From: RGIG8782 sp017475895
Lineage (GTDB): Bacteria > Pseudomonadota > Alphaproteobacteria > Rickettsiales > UBA1997
Assembly: GCA_947167315.1 (NCBI GenBank)
Contig: CAMVHP010000002.1
Location: 1-63,136 of the forward strand
Length of the DNA: 63,136 nucleotides
Reading direction: 5' to 3'
Below, piece by piece: positions 14,845 to 22,284 of this stretch. The notes under the pieces were generated by a model. The model did not search any database. It saw only the letters and a list, made by a program, of their open reading frames with translations, and was not told the origin of the DNA. Position numbers and translations under genes: made by a program. The stretch's first letter is position 1. Each line of letters starts with the position of its first letter.

Positions 14845-15376
14845 TATTATCTCTGCTAGTGTAAGGAATATTTTAGAGGGCTTTAATATTGATCCTAAAG
14901 ATGAAGATTTAAAGGATACTCCAGAAAGGGTTGAAAATGCCATGAGGGAGATGCTTTCCGGCTATGATGTGGATGATAAGCAGTTTTATAAATTGTTTAA
15001 AGCAACCGATCATGATATGGTTATTGTTAAGGATATAGGTTTTAACTCTCTCTGTAAACATCATCTTTTACCATTTTCCGGAACTGTAAGCATAGGTTAC
15101 ATTCCGAACAAATATATAATAGGTTTGTCAAAATTCTCTAGAATTGTTGATTGTTTCTCAAAGAGGCTACAGCTTCAGGAGAATTTAACGAGGGAAATTT
15201 TAAAATCCATTGAAAAACATTTAAAACCACTTGGTGCTATTGTATTAATGAAGGCCAGTCACAATTGTATGTCCTGTAGAGGAGTTAAGCAAAGTGACGC
15301 CGTGACGGTTACTTTAGCAAAAAGTGGAGAATTTGAAAAGAATGATATTTTAAATTGTTTTTTCAATATGTTGTAG
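14834..15376 (+). CDS. folE: GTP cyclohydrolase I
   Basis: The enzyme converts GTP to 7,8-dihydroneopterin triphosphate, feeding folate and queuosine synthesis. The 180-residue product has the zinc site C74 (SLCKHH), H77 and C145 (HNCMSCRG), with C148 also present. The substrate-binding segment YIIGLSKFSRIVDCFSKRLQ and the N-terminal DLKDTPERV motif are intact. The ATG at 14834 lies inside the end of queD, giving an 11-base overlap and implying coupled translation. This pairing points to preQ0 supply as its main job. Confidence 0.95.
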   Translation: MKNSIISASVRNILEGFNIDPKDEDLKDTPERVENAMREMLSGYDVDDKQFYKLFKATDHDMVIVKDIGFNSLCKHHLLPFSGTVSIGYIPNKYIIGLSKFSRIVDCFSKRLQLQENLTREILKSIEKHLKPLGAIVLMKASHNCMSCRGVKQSDAVTVTLAKSGEFEKNDILNCFFNML

Positions 15377-15439
15377 TTTTAGTTTTATCCTGTTAAAGCA
15401 AACCAGATAGATACCTCTTGTTTTACTTTTTTCTATTTC

Positions 15440-15467
15440 TTGATATTTGTATAAAATGTGCTATACT
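15440..15467 (+). promoter_or_regulatory. Sigma-70-type promoter for the MORN protein gene
   Basis: TTGATA (15440-15445) and TATACT (15462-15467) are separated by 16 bases and lie 35 bases upstream of the ATG, which is itself preceded by GTAGGAGG. Confidence 0.65.
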
Positions 15468-15501
15468 ATAGGTACAAACAAGGTGCTTTGTAGGAGGAAA
15501 A

Positions 15502-17211
15502 ATGGGAAATATCACAAAATTAAAATTAGATTATGATAATGGTCAAAAAAAGTATTATTCTTTCGATGATGGACAACTAATCGAAAACTTTACGGGTACA
15601 GCCGAAGTGTATTGTAGTTACGGGGATGTTGAGTGTAAGTGTTGTGAAGGAAAATTTATGAATGGTAGACTTAATGGAAAAGCATCAATGTACGATATTT
15701 ATGGGAAAAAAGTGTTTGAGGGTGAATATTTTGATGATGATAGAAACGGTAAGGGAAAATATTGTTTTATTGATGGTACCGAAATCGAATGCGAGTATAA
15801 AAACGACAAACTAATTAGTGATGGAATTGTTTATAAAGTCGATAAAAACGGCAACAGAGTAAGAACAGACAAAATATTAAAATTAGATGATTTAGATAAA
15901 TGGCTAAAAAGTTCAGATAAAAAATTGTTCTATATAGACGGTAACTTTGTCAATGAAGACGCTTTATTAAATAAGAAATCTTTTGAAGGTGAATGCTATG
16001 ATCTCGATGGTGGTGTGGCGATTGGAAGATTTAATGAATATGGAGAGTTGATTTATGGCAAAGAAACTTCAGCTAGTGGTACCATAAGAGAGGGTTTATT
16101 TGAAAATGGTGTCTTAAAGGAAGGTAGAATTGCCTTTACTGATGGCAGTGTATATGATGGAACGTTTCATAATAACAAGTGTACTGGTAATATGACCCAA
16201 TATTGGAATGGACAGCTAGTGCTTAAAGGTGAGTGCAGAGATAATAAACTTAATGGTAAGGGTGAAAAACACAATCGTCAAGGGGTTTTTGATGGGAAGT
16301 TTGAAGATGATATAATAATTTCGGGTACATTTTCTTCGAATGAAAGTCATGGAAAAAAGCCAATTTATACCGTGAAAACCGAAAATGGTGAAAAAGTAGT
16401 AAAGTACTATTTAAACGAGCAAAACACAACCGACAGTAACCCAGATATAACTGCAGTTATTAAGAAAAACAATATATTAAGTTGGAAGAGTGGTGTTACC
16501 GAAGAAATAGAAAACAAAGCAGAGACTATTCTAGGTTCTTTTGATAAAAATGAAAGTTATGCCTATAATTGTCTGTTGGCTAATTTAGCGTCAATTAACA
16601 ACAATTATAATGTTGTTCAATACAGTAATAGTTTTGATTGTGGGCAAAAAAATGCATTTAAGGTGCAACTGGACGACTTTATTAATTTTGCTAGAAAACC
16701 AGAAAATGAAAACAAAGTAATAACATCAGAACTTTATACCAATAGTCACGCCATTGGTATCATATATAAAGGTGATAAAATTATAATTGTTGATACCTCG
16801 GGAGGTTGTGTTAATGATAAAGAGGCGTCGCAGGTGCTATGTGATTTAAAGAGACAAAACAATGAAAACTTTGCTATATTAGCTCAGGGTATACAGAGCA
16901 CTGGTAATTGTGTTTTAACATCAAGAGCAATAACGAATGAGTTGGCTAAAGACATAGTTAACAAAAACTTAGAAATGGACAAACTTATTGAATATAGTGT
17001 TAATAAAGCTAGGTACGATGAAGCCGATAACAGACTAGTGCAGATATGTAGAAATAAAGAAAATTTTATATATCCTCGCGAAAATGCCATAAAAGATGGT
17101 GAATTTTATACATTGGAAAGACAGTTTTTTTCAAAACAGATCAATGACGCTTTGGAAGATTTTAACGACAATAAAGCTGTGTCTGCAGAGGAGACAGAGA
17201 TAGTGGTATAG
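15502..17211 (+). CDS. MORN-repeat protein with C-terminal CE-clan-like cysteine protease/acyltransferase domain
   Basis: A 569-residue soluble protein in two parts. Residues about 45-280 contain degenerate MORN repeats (EGKFMNGRLNGKA, FEGEYFDDDRNGKGKY, YDGTFHNNKCTGN, LKGECRDNKLNGKG, FDGKFEDD). Residues about 340-540 form a second domain. H416 (NSHAIGIIYKG) is followed after 14 residues by an acidic strand with D431 (IIIVDTSGG). Q465 and C470 (AQGIQSTGNCVL) come next, giving the H-D-Q-C order of CE-clan cysteine proteases and YopJ-type acetyltransferases. No signal peptide or membrane helix is seen. The architecture suggests an exported effector or a host/envelope-directed enzyme. The catalytic assignment is my inference from residue order, not a family match. 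Confidence 0.7.
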   Translation: MGNITKLKLDYDNGQKKYYSFDDGQLIENFTGTAEVYCSYGDVECKCCEGKFMNGRLNGKASMYDIYGKKVFEGEYFDDDRNGKGKYCFIDGTEIECEYKNDKLISDGIVYKVDKNGNRVRTDKILKLDDLDKWLKSSDKKLFYIDGNFVNEDALLNKKSFEGECYDLDGGVAIGRFNEYGELIYGKETSASGTIREGLFENGVLKEGRIAFTDGSVYDGTFHNNKCTGNMTQYWNGQLVLKGECRDNKLNGKGEKHNRQGVFDGKFEDDIIISGTFSSNESHGKKPIYTVKTENGEKVVKYYLNEQNTTDSNPDITAVIKKNNILSWKSGVTEEIENKAETILGSFDKNESYAYNCLLANLASINNNYNVVQYSNSFDCGQKNAFKVQLDDFINFARKPENENKVITSELYTNSHAIGIIYKGDKIIIVDTSGGCVNDKEASQVLCDLKRQNNENFAILAQGIQSTGNCVLTSRAITNELAKDIVNKNLEMDKLIEYSVNKARYDEADNRLVQICRNKENFIYPRENAIKDGEFYTLERQFFSKQINDALEDFNDNKAVSAEETEIVV

Positions 17212-17249
17212 TTAAATAATAATGTTAATGAAACTTTAAAAGGCAAAAT

Positions 17250-17325
17250 TGGTGGATCCTGCGGGAGTCGAACCCGCGACCTACTGATTAAGAGTCAGTC
17301 GCTCTACCAACTAAGCTAAGGATCC
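17250..17325 (-). tRNA. tRNA-Lys (CTT)
   Basis: The minus strand gives a full cloverleaf with acceptor stem GGATCCT/AGGATCC, D-arm TAGCTTAGTTGGTAGAGC, anticodon loop CTCTTAA (anticodon CTT) and T-arm CGGGTTCGACTCCCG. The CCA end is encoded at 17250-17252. Confidence 0.95.
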
Positions 17326-17495
17326 AATCTACTGAATAATACAACTAAAAAAATATAAATACAACAAAAAAATTAATAAATTAAATTAAAATTACAAAAA
17401 CAATAATAAAGTCTATTTATTACATCACAAAAACCTGTTGAAAATATTTATTTCACTGATAACATCAGGACGTTAACAAACCAAAAACATTAAAC

Positions 17496-17942
17496 ATGGT
17501 AAAGATAAAATTTAAAAAACTTGACGAAAGAGCAATAATACCGCAATACAAAACAGCTGGCTCCGCAGGATTTGATCTAAATGTTCTGCTGGATGGGGAT
17601 AAGGATATTATAAAAAGAGGTGAAATAAAACTATTTAAAACCGGTTTGGCGATGTCTTTACCGGATGGTTTTGAGGCACAGGTAAGGTCTAGATCCGGAC
17701 TTTCACTGAAAAATGGTTTAATAATCTTAAATGCTCCGGGAACAATAGATAGTGACTACAGGGGAGAAATATGCTTGATAATGATGAACTGTGGTGCTGA
17801 AGATTATGTTGTGGAAAACGGCACAAGATTGGCACAAATGGTTATTGCTAAATATGAAAAGGCTGAAATTGAAGTTGTGGAGGATTTAGAGTCCACAGAC
17901 AGAGGCGAAAAAGGTTTCGGTTCCACCGGAACAAATAAATAA
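17496..17942 (+). CDS. dut: dUTP diphosphatase
   Basis: Trimeric dUTPase, which hydrolyses dUTP to dUMP and pyrophosphate and so keeps uracil out of DNA. The product has 148 residues, the normal length. All five motifs are visible: AGSAGFDL near 21-28, VRSRSGL near 63-69, GTIDSDYRGEI near 82-92, RLAQMVI near 110-116 and RGEKGFGSTG near the C-terminus. Start ATG 17496. It is followed 30 bases later by rnhB, and the two probably share a transcript. Confidence 0.96.
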   Translation: MVKIKFKKLDERAIIPQYKTAGSAGFDLNVLLDGDKDIIKRGEIKLFKTGLAMSLPDGFEAQVRSRSGLSLKNGLIILNAPGTIDSDYRGEICLIMMNCGAEDYVVENGTRLAQMVIAKYEKAEIEVVEDLESTDRGEKGFGSTGTNK

Positions 17943-17972
17943 TAGGTACATGGACAAGTAAACGATATAGCG

Positions 17973-18596
17973 ATGCCAAGTTTTGATGTGGAAAATAGTT
18001 TGGGTGGGACTGTTGCAGGTATAGATGAGGCGGGTAGGGGGCCTTTGTGTGGTCCCGTGTTTGCCGGTTGTGTTGTGTTAAATAAAAACAATTTTCCTGA
18101 TAATTTAAATGACTCAAAGAAAATTTCCGAAAAAAATAGAGAAAAAATTTTTGAAGATATAATAAACTTTGAAAAAAACGGACTTTTATTTTATGGTGTG
18201 GCTTCAGTTGATGCTGTAACCATCGACAAGATAAACATTAGAGAGGCAACAAAATTAGCAATGAAAAACGCCTATGGTGATATGTTGAAAAAATACGAAC
18301 ATTTGAAAAATTTTGTTGTTGATAACATTATAGTTGACGGTAATTTTGTGCCTGATGTGGATAAACCTGCAACCGCGATAATAAAGGGAGATCAAAGGAG
18401 TTTTTCTATTGCCTGTGCATCTATAGTGGCAAAGGTTTCTAGGGATATGGAATTGAGAAAGATGAATTGCTTGTATCCGGAGTATGGTTGGGTTCGAAAT
18501 AAGGGGTATGGTACTGCCGAACACATTAGGGCAATAAAAAAATTTGGTCTGGTGGAAGGGTACCATAGGAAAACTTTTTGTAAAAAGTTTGTGTAA
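17973..18596 (+). CDS. rnhB: Ribonuclease HII
   Basis: Removes single ribonucleotides and RNA primers from RNA-DNA hybrids. The 207-residue product opens with the diagnostic GIDEAGRGPLCGPV (D18, E19 catalytic). The third acidic residue lies in VDGNFVP, and a GDQRSFSIACASIVAKVSRD helix follows, all family signatures. The YGWVRNKGYGTAEHIRAI motif near the C-terminus is also typical. It lies directly downstream of dut. Confidence 0.96.
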   Translation: MPSFDVENSLGGTVAGIDEAGRGPLCGPVFAGCVVLNKNNFPDNLNDSKKISEKNREKIFEDIINFEKNGLLFYGVASVDAVTIDKINIREATKLAMKNAYGDMLKKYEHLKNFVVDNIIVDGNFVPDVDKPATAIIKGDQRSFSIACASIVAKVSRDMELRKMNCLYPEYGWVRNKGYGTAEHIRAIKKFGLVEGYHRKTFCKKFV

Positions 18597-18629
18597 AGGA
18601 TAAATTTTGTTTTCTATAAAAAATATTTC

Positions 18630-18658
18630 TTGAAAAATGTAAATAAATCTTGTATAAC
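18630..18658 (+). promoter_or_regulatory. Sigma-70-type promoter
   Basis: TTGAAA (18630-18635) and TATAAC (18653-18658) are 17 bases apart, 27 bases upstream of the ATG at 18686. This would let the next gene be expressed separately from dut-rnhB. Confidence 0.55.
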
Positions 18659-18685
18659 GGTTGCAAAAAAATAATAGGTGTTCTT

Positions 18686-19282
18686 ATGAGTGGAAGTAAT
18701 AGTAATGGAAACAAGAAGCCTTTAATCAGTCTCCACAAAGTATTTAATCCGAAGGATGTTGAATATGACAAAAATTTTCCAGCAATAAAAGCAAACTACA
18801 TGAAGGATATTACCGGTGCCAATGTTGAGGTAATTGATGGTCCTTTAGATAAGGGTAGACTACATGATATACCTGTCAGAAGTATAGTTAGAATCATTGT
18901 AGATGGCTACAATCACACAGTCTACTGGGACGGAAGGAGAATACATGATAGTTGGCACGGAAAAGACGTGGTTAAAAAATATTACAATTCATTAGAGGGT
19001 GAAATAGAATTTTGTGATACTACACCAAAGCAGTCAGAGACACAGGGATTTTGTTCAATATTTGCCATGGCGGCATATTTTCTAGACAAAGAAGATAGGT
19101 TTAGGGAAATTGAAGATAAATATAGTGCAATTTATAAAAGTAAAGAATTGGGACTGGAAAGAAAAAAGAAAATAGCTGAAGAAAAAGTGTCGTTGTATAC
19201 AGAAGAATTTGAAAAATTATATGCAGCCAATAAAGATATTGACATCACTCCCGCTACGGTAACACAATATTATAGATGTTAA
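18686..19282 (+). CDS. Small protein with CE-clan-like H-D-Q-C residue pattern
   Basis: The 198-residue product has no signal peptide or membrane segment. H77 (GYNHTVYWDG) is followed by D88 (RRIHDSW). Q116 and C123 (KQSETQGFCSIFAMAAYF) come next, with the Cys heading a small-residue helix. This order and spacing are those of CE-clan cysteine proteases, in which Gln forms the oxyanion hole a few residues before the nucleophile. The C-terminal 60 residues are a charged helix, probably coiled coil. It lies 1.5 kb from the larger MORN protein with the same QS...G-x-C pattern. I chose ATG 18686. Function is inferred only. Confidence 0.6.
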   Translation: MSGSNSNGNKKPLISLHKVFNPKDVEYDKNFPAIKANYMKDITGANVEVIDGPLDKGRLHDIPVRSIVRIIVDGYNHTVYWDGRRIHDSWHGKDVVKKYYNSLEGEIEFCDTTPKQSETQGFCSIFAMAAYFLDKEDRFREIEDKYSAIYKSKELGLERKKKIAEEKVSLYTEEFEKLYAANKDIDITPATVTQYYRC

Positions 19283-19304
19283 ATTTGTTTGTTAACTTTT
19301 TTAG

Positions 19305-19332
19305 CTTGTTTTTATAAAAAAGATTACTATAT
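19305..19332 (+). promoter_or_regulatory. Possible heat-shock (sigma-32) promoter of clpB
   Basis: CTTG at 19305-19308 is followed 17 bases later by ACTATAT. This is close to the alphaproteobacterial RpoH pattern CTTG-N17/18-CYTATNT, differing at the first C. It lies 33 bases before the clpB ATG at 19366. Confidence 0.45.
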
Positions 19333-19365
19333 CAATAGTAGAAAATAAACAAGTAATCACAGCTT

Positions 19366-21936
19366 ATGAATATAGAAAGGTATACAAACAAGGTAAAGGA
19401 GATATTACAAAATTCACAAAACATAGCAATAGAAAATGATAATCAGGTTATTACACCAAAACATTTACTATTGGCGATGTTTAGCGACGGTGATGGTTTA
19501 ATATCAAAAATAATTGATACAGCTGGCGGAAATAGCGATACAATACATGGCAATATAAGAAAAGAGTTGAATAAATTGCCAAAAGTAAGCGGCAGTGGCT
19601 ATGGCGAACCTAAACTGTCCGGTGAGGTATCAAAAATACTTGTAAATGCTGAAAAGATAGCGGATAAAAATAAAGATACATTTGTTACCGTTGAAAGATT
19701 GTTACAGTCAATGCTGGAAGAGGATGATGAAATAAGTAAAATCTTCAAAGATGGAGGTGTTGACATAAAGTCGCTAAATGACGCTATAGATAAAATAAGA
19801 GCCGGAGCAAAAGCCAATACGGAGGATGCTGAAGGTAACTATCAGGCGTTGGAAAAGTTTACGAAAAATATAACTAAGTTAGCAAAGGATGGAAAACTTG
19901 ATCCGGTGATAGGTAGAGATGAGGAAATAAGAAGAACTATACAAATATTATCCAGAAGAATAAAAAATAACCCTGTTATAATCGGTGAACCGGGGGTTGG
20001 TAAAACGGCTATAGTTGAGGGTTTAGCTCAAAGAATAATAAACGGTGATGTTCCAGAAAGTTTGAAAAACAAAAAAATTTTGTCTCTTGATATGGGTGGA
20101 CTCATTGCGGGGGCAAAATACAGAGGAGAGTTTGAAGAGAGACTTAAAAGTCTTTTGAACGAGATGGAAAAATCCGGCGGTAATATAATTTTGTTTATAG
20201 ATGAATTGCATTTGTTAGTTGGTGCCGGTAAAACCGATGGAGCTATGGATGCATCAAACCTATTAAAACCCGCTCTGGCTAGAGGAGATTTGCACTGTAT
20301 AGGTGCCACCACCTTGAATGAATATAAACAGTATATAGAAAAGGATCAAGCACTAGCCAGAAGATTTCAACCTGTTTATGCATACGAACCGACTGTTGAA
20401 GATACTATTTCCATTTTGAGAGGTATAAAGGAAAAATATGAGATGCATCACGGTGTAAAAATAAAAGATGATGCTTTAGTTGCTGCTGCAACTTTATCAA
20501 ATAGATATATAACTGATCGATTTTTACCGGATAAGGCAATAGATCTAATTGATGAGGCGGCAAGTAAAATAAAAATGGAGGTTGACAGCAAACCTATTGA
20601 ACTTGATGAATTGGATAGAAAGATAATTCAACTAAAAATTGAAAGCGAGGCCTTAAAAAAAGAGGATGATGAAACTTCAAAGGAAAGACTTGAAAAAATA
20701 TCAGTGGATTTAAAGCAACTGGAGGAAAAGTCAGCTGAATTGACAAGCGTCTGGATGGCCAGTAAACAAAAACTTGATAAAGTTAACAAACTAAAAAGTC
20801 AAATCGATGATGCTAAATATAACCTTGAAGTTGCACAAAGAAAGGGTAATTTAGCAAAAGCTGGTGAACTATCCTATGGAGTGATTCCAAATCTTAGAAA
20901 GGAATTGGAAAAACTCGAAAAGGAACAGTATAAAAGTGGACTAATTAAGGAAGCTGTCGATAGAGAGGATATAACATCTATAATATCAAAAATAACCGGT
21001 ATTCCCGTCAATAAGATGATGGAGGGTGAGAAAGATAGGTTGCTTAAAATGGAAAGTATTTTAGGCAAAAGAGTTGTTGGACAGGAAAATGCTGTAAAGG
21101 CTATATGTGATGCCGTAAGAAGAAGCAGAAGTGGTCTTCAGGATGAAAATAGACCAATAGGTAGTTTTCTATTTTTAGGACCAACTGGAGTTGGTAAAAC
21201 CGAATTGTCAAAAGCCTTGGCTGAATTTATGTTTGATGACGAAAAGGCTATTTTGAGAATAGATATGTCAGAGTATATGGAAAAACATGCCGTTTCGCGA
21301 CTACTTGGCGCTCCTCCAGGTTATGTTGGCTATGAAGAGGGTGGAATATTAACCGAAGCCGTAAGGAGACGACCGTATCAGGTTATACTATTTGATGAAG
21401 TTGAAAAGGCGCATCCAGATGTATTTAACATACTGTTACAGGTTTTGGATGATGGTAGATTAACCGATTCTCAGGGTAAGGTTGTTAATTTTACAAACAC
21501 CATAATAATTTTGACATCAAACCTGGGTTCAAAATATATTTCCGGATTACCTGACAATGCCGATGTGGACTCCGTCTATGATGATGTTATGTCCGATGTT
21601 AAAGCCACATTCAAACCAGAATTCATAAATAGATTGGACGAAATAATACTTTTCCATAGACTTACTAAAAATAATATGGGAAGTATTGTGAGAATACAGC
21701 TGAGCAAGCTACAGAAAAGATTGAAAAATAAGGGTTTTGATGTTGAGTTTACAGATAATTTAATTAATTCGTTGGCGGAACAGGGTTTTGATCCTATTTA
21801 TGGCGCTAGACCACTAAAAAGGATTATACAAAGGGAAATTGAGAATGTTTTAGCAAACAAAATAATTGCTGGTGAACTGTCCATAAATAAAGGTATAAAG
21901 GTTGATATTGACGGTGGTGATATTGTGATAAGATGA
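19366..21936 (+). CDS. clpB: ATP-dependent chaperone ClpB
   Basis: A hexameric AAA+ disaggregase working with DnaK to rescue aggregated proteins, cytoplasmic. At 856 residues it is full length. It has the N-terminal repeat domain (1-145), the first AAA module with Walker A GEPGVGKT near 207-214 and IDELH as Walker B, and a coiled-coil middle domain (about 400-530) that distinguishes ClpB from ClpA. The second AAA module has GPTGVGKT at 605-612 and ends with a GARPLKRIIQ sensor-2 region. A sigma-32-like promoter precedes it, as expected for a heat-shock gene. The gene stands alone. Confidence 0.98.
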   Translation: MNIERYTNKVKEILQNSQNIAIENDNQVITPKHLLLAMFSDGDGLISKIIDTAGGNSDTIHGNIRKELNKLPKVSGSGYGEPKLSGEVSKILVNAEKIADKNKDTFVTVERLLQSMLEEDDEISKIFKDGGVDIKSLNDAIDKIRAGAKANTEDAEGNYQALEKFTKNITKLAKDGKLDPVIGRDEEIRRTIQILSRRIKNNPVIIGEPGVGKTAIVEGLAQRIINGDVPESLKNKKILSLDMGGLIAGAKYRGEFEERLKSLLNEMEKSGGNIILFIDELHLLVGAGKTDGAMDASNLLKPALARGDLHCIGATTLNEYKQYIEKDQALARRFQPVYAYEPTVEDTISILRGIKEKYEMHHGVKIKDDALVAAATLSNRYITDRFLPDKAIDLIDEAASKIKMEVDSKPIELDELDRKIIQLKIESEALKKEDDETSKERLEKISVDLKQLEEKSAELTSVWMASKQKLDKVNKLKSQIDDAKYNLEVAQRKGNLAKAGELSYGVIPNLRKELEKLEKEQYKSGLIKEAVDREDITSIISKITGIPVNKMMEGEKDRLLKMESILGKRVVGQENAVKAICDAVRRSRSGLQDENRPIGSFLFLGPTGVGKTELSKALAEFMFDDEKAILRIDMSEYMEKHAVSRLLGAPPGYVGYEEGGILTEAVRRRPYQVILFDEVEKAHPDVFNILLQVLDDGRLTDSQGKVVNFTNTIIILTSNLGSKYISGLPDNADVDSVYDDVMSDVKATFKPEFINRLDEIILFHRLTKNNMGSIVRIQLSKLQKRLKNKGFDVEFTDNLINSLAEQGFDPIYGARPLKRIIQREIENVLANKIIAGELSINKGIKVDIDGGDIVIR

Positions 21937-21995
21937 TCGTAAATAATAGTCTGTATAGCAACTTTATATCGTTATAACATCTAACCAGATAACAG

Positions 21996-22072
21996 TGGCG
22001 TCTTTGGGCGGATTTGAACCGCCGACCTACAGCTTAGGAGGCTGTCGCTCTATCCAACTGAGCTACAAAGAC
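21996..22072 (-). tRNA. tRNA-Arg (CCT)
   Basis: The minus-strand cloverleaf has acceptor stem GTCTTTG/CAAAGAC, D-arm TAGCTCAGTTGGATAGAGC, anticodon loop CTCCTAA (anticodon CCT, reading AGG) and T-arm GGCGGTTCAAATCCGCC. The CCA end is encoded at 21996-21998. Confidence 0.95.
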
Positions 22073-22216
22073 ACAAGAAGAGTATATATTTTAAAAAATA
22101 TATATCAAGGAAAATTTGCTTGTGTATTTTGATGTTTTGATGCCAATTTTTTTAGATTGTTTGTTTTTTTAACTTTAATTTGTTTTCGCCATAAACTGAA
22201 GTTTAAGTATAAATAA

Positions 22217-22247
22217 TAAAAAAACTCGCCGTTGTGAAGCGGCGAGT
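22217..22247 (-). terminator. Rho-independent terminator of the PFOR gene
   Basis: The minus strand reads ACTCGCCG, an 8-base loop, CGGCGAGT and then seven T residues. It lies about 40 bases after the PFOR stop codon. Confidence 0.9.
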
Positions 22248-22284
22248 GAAAATAGTTTATTTTTCAAATTAAACTATTTTTTGA

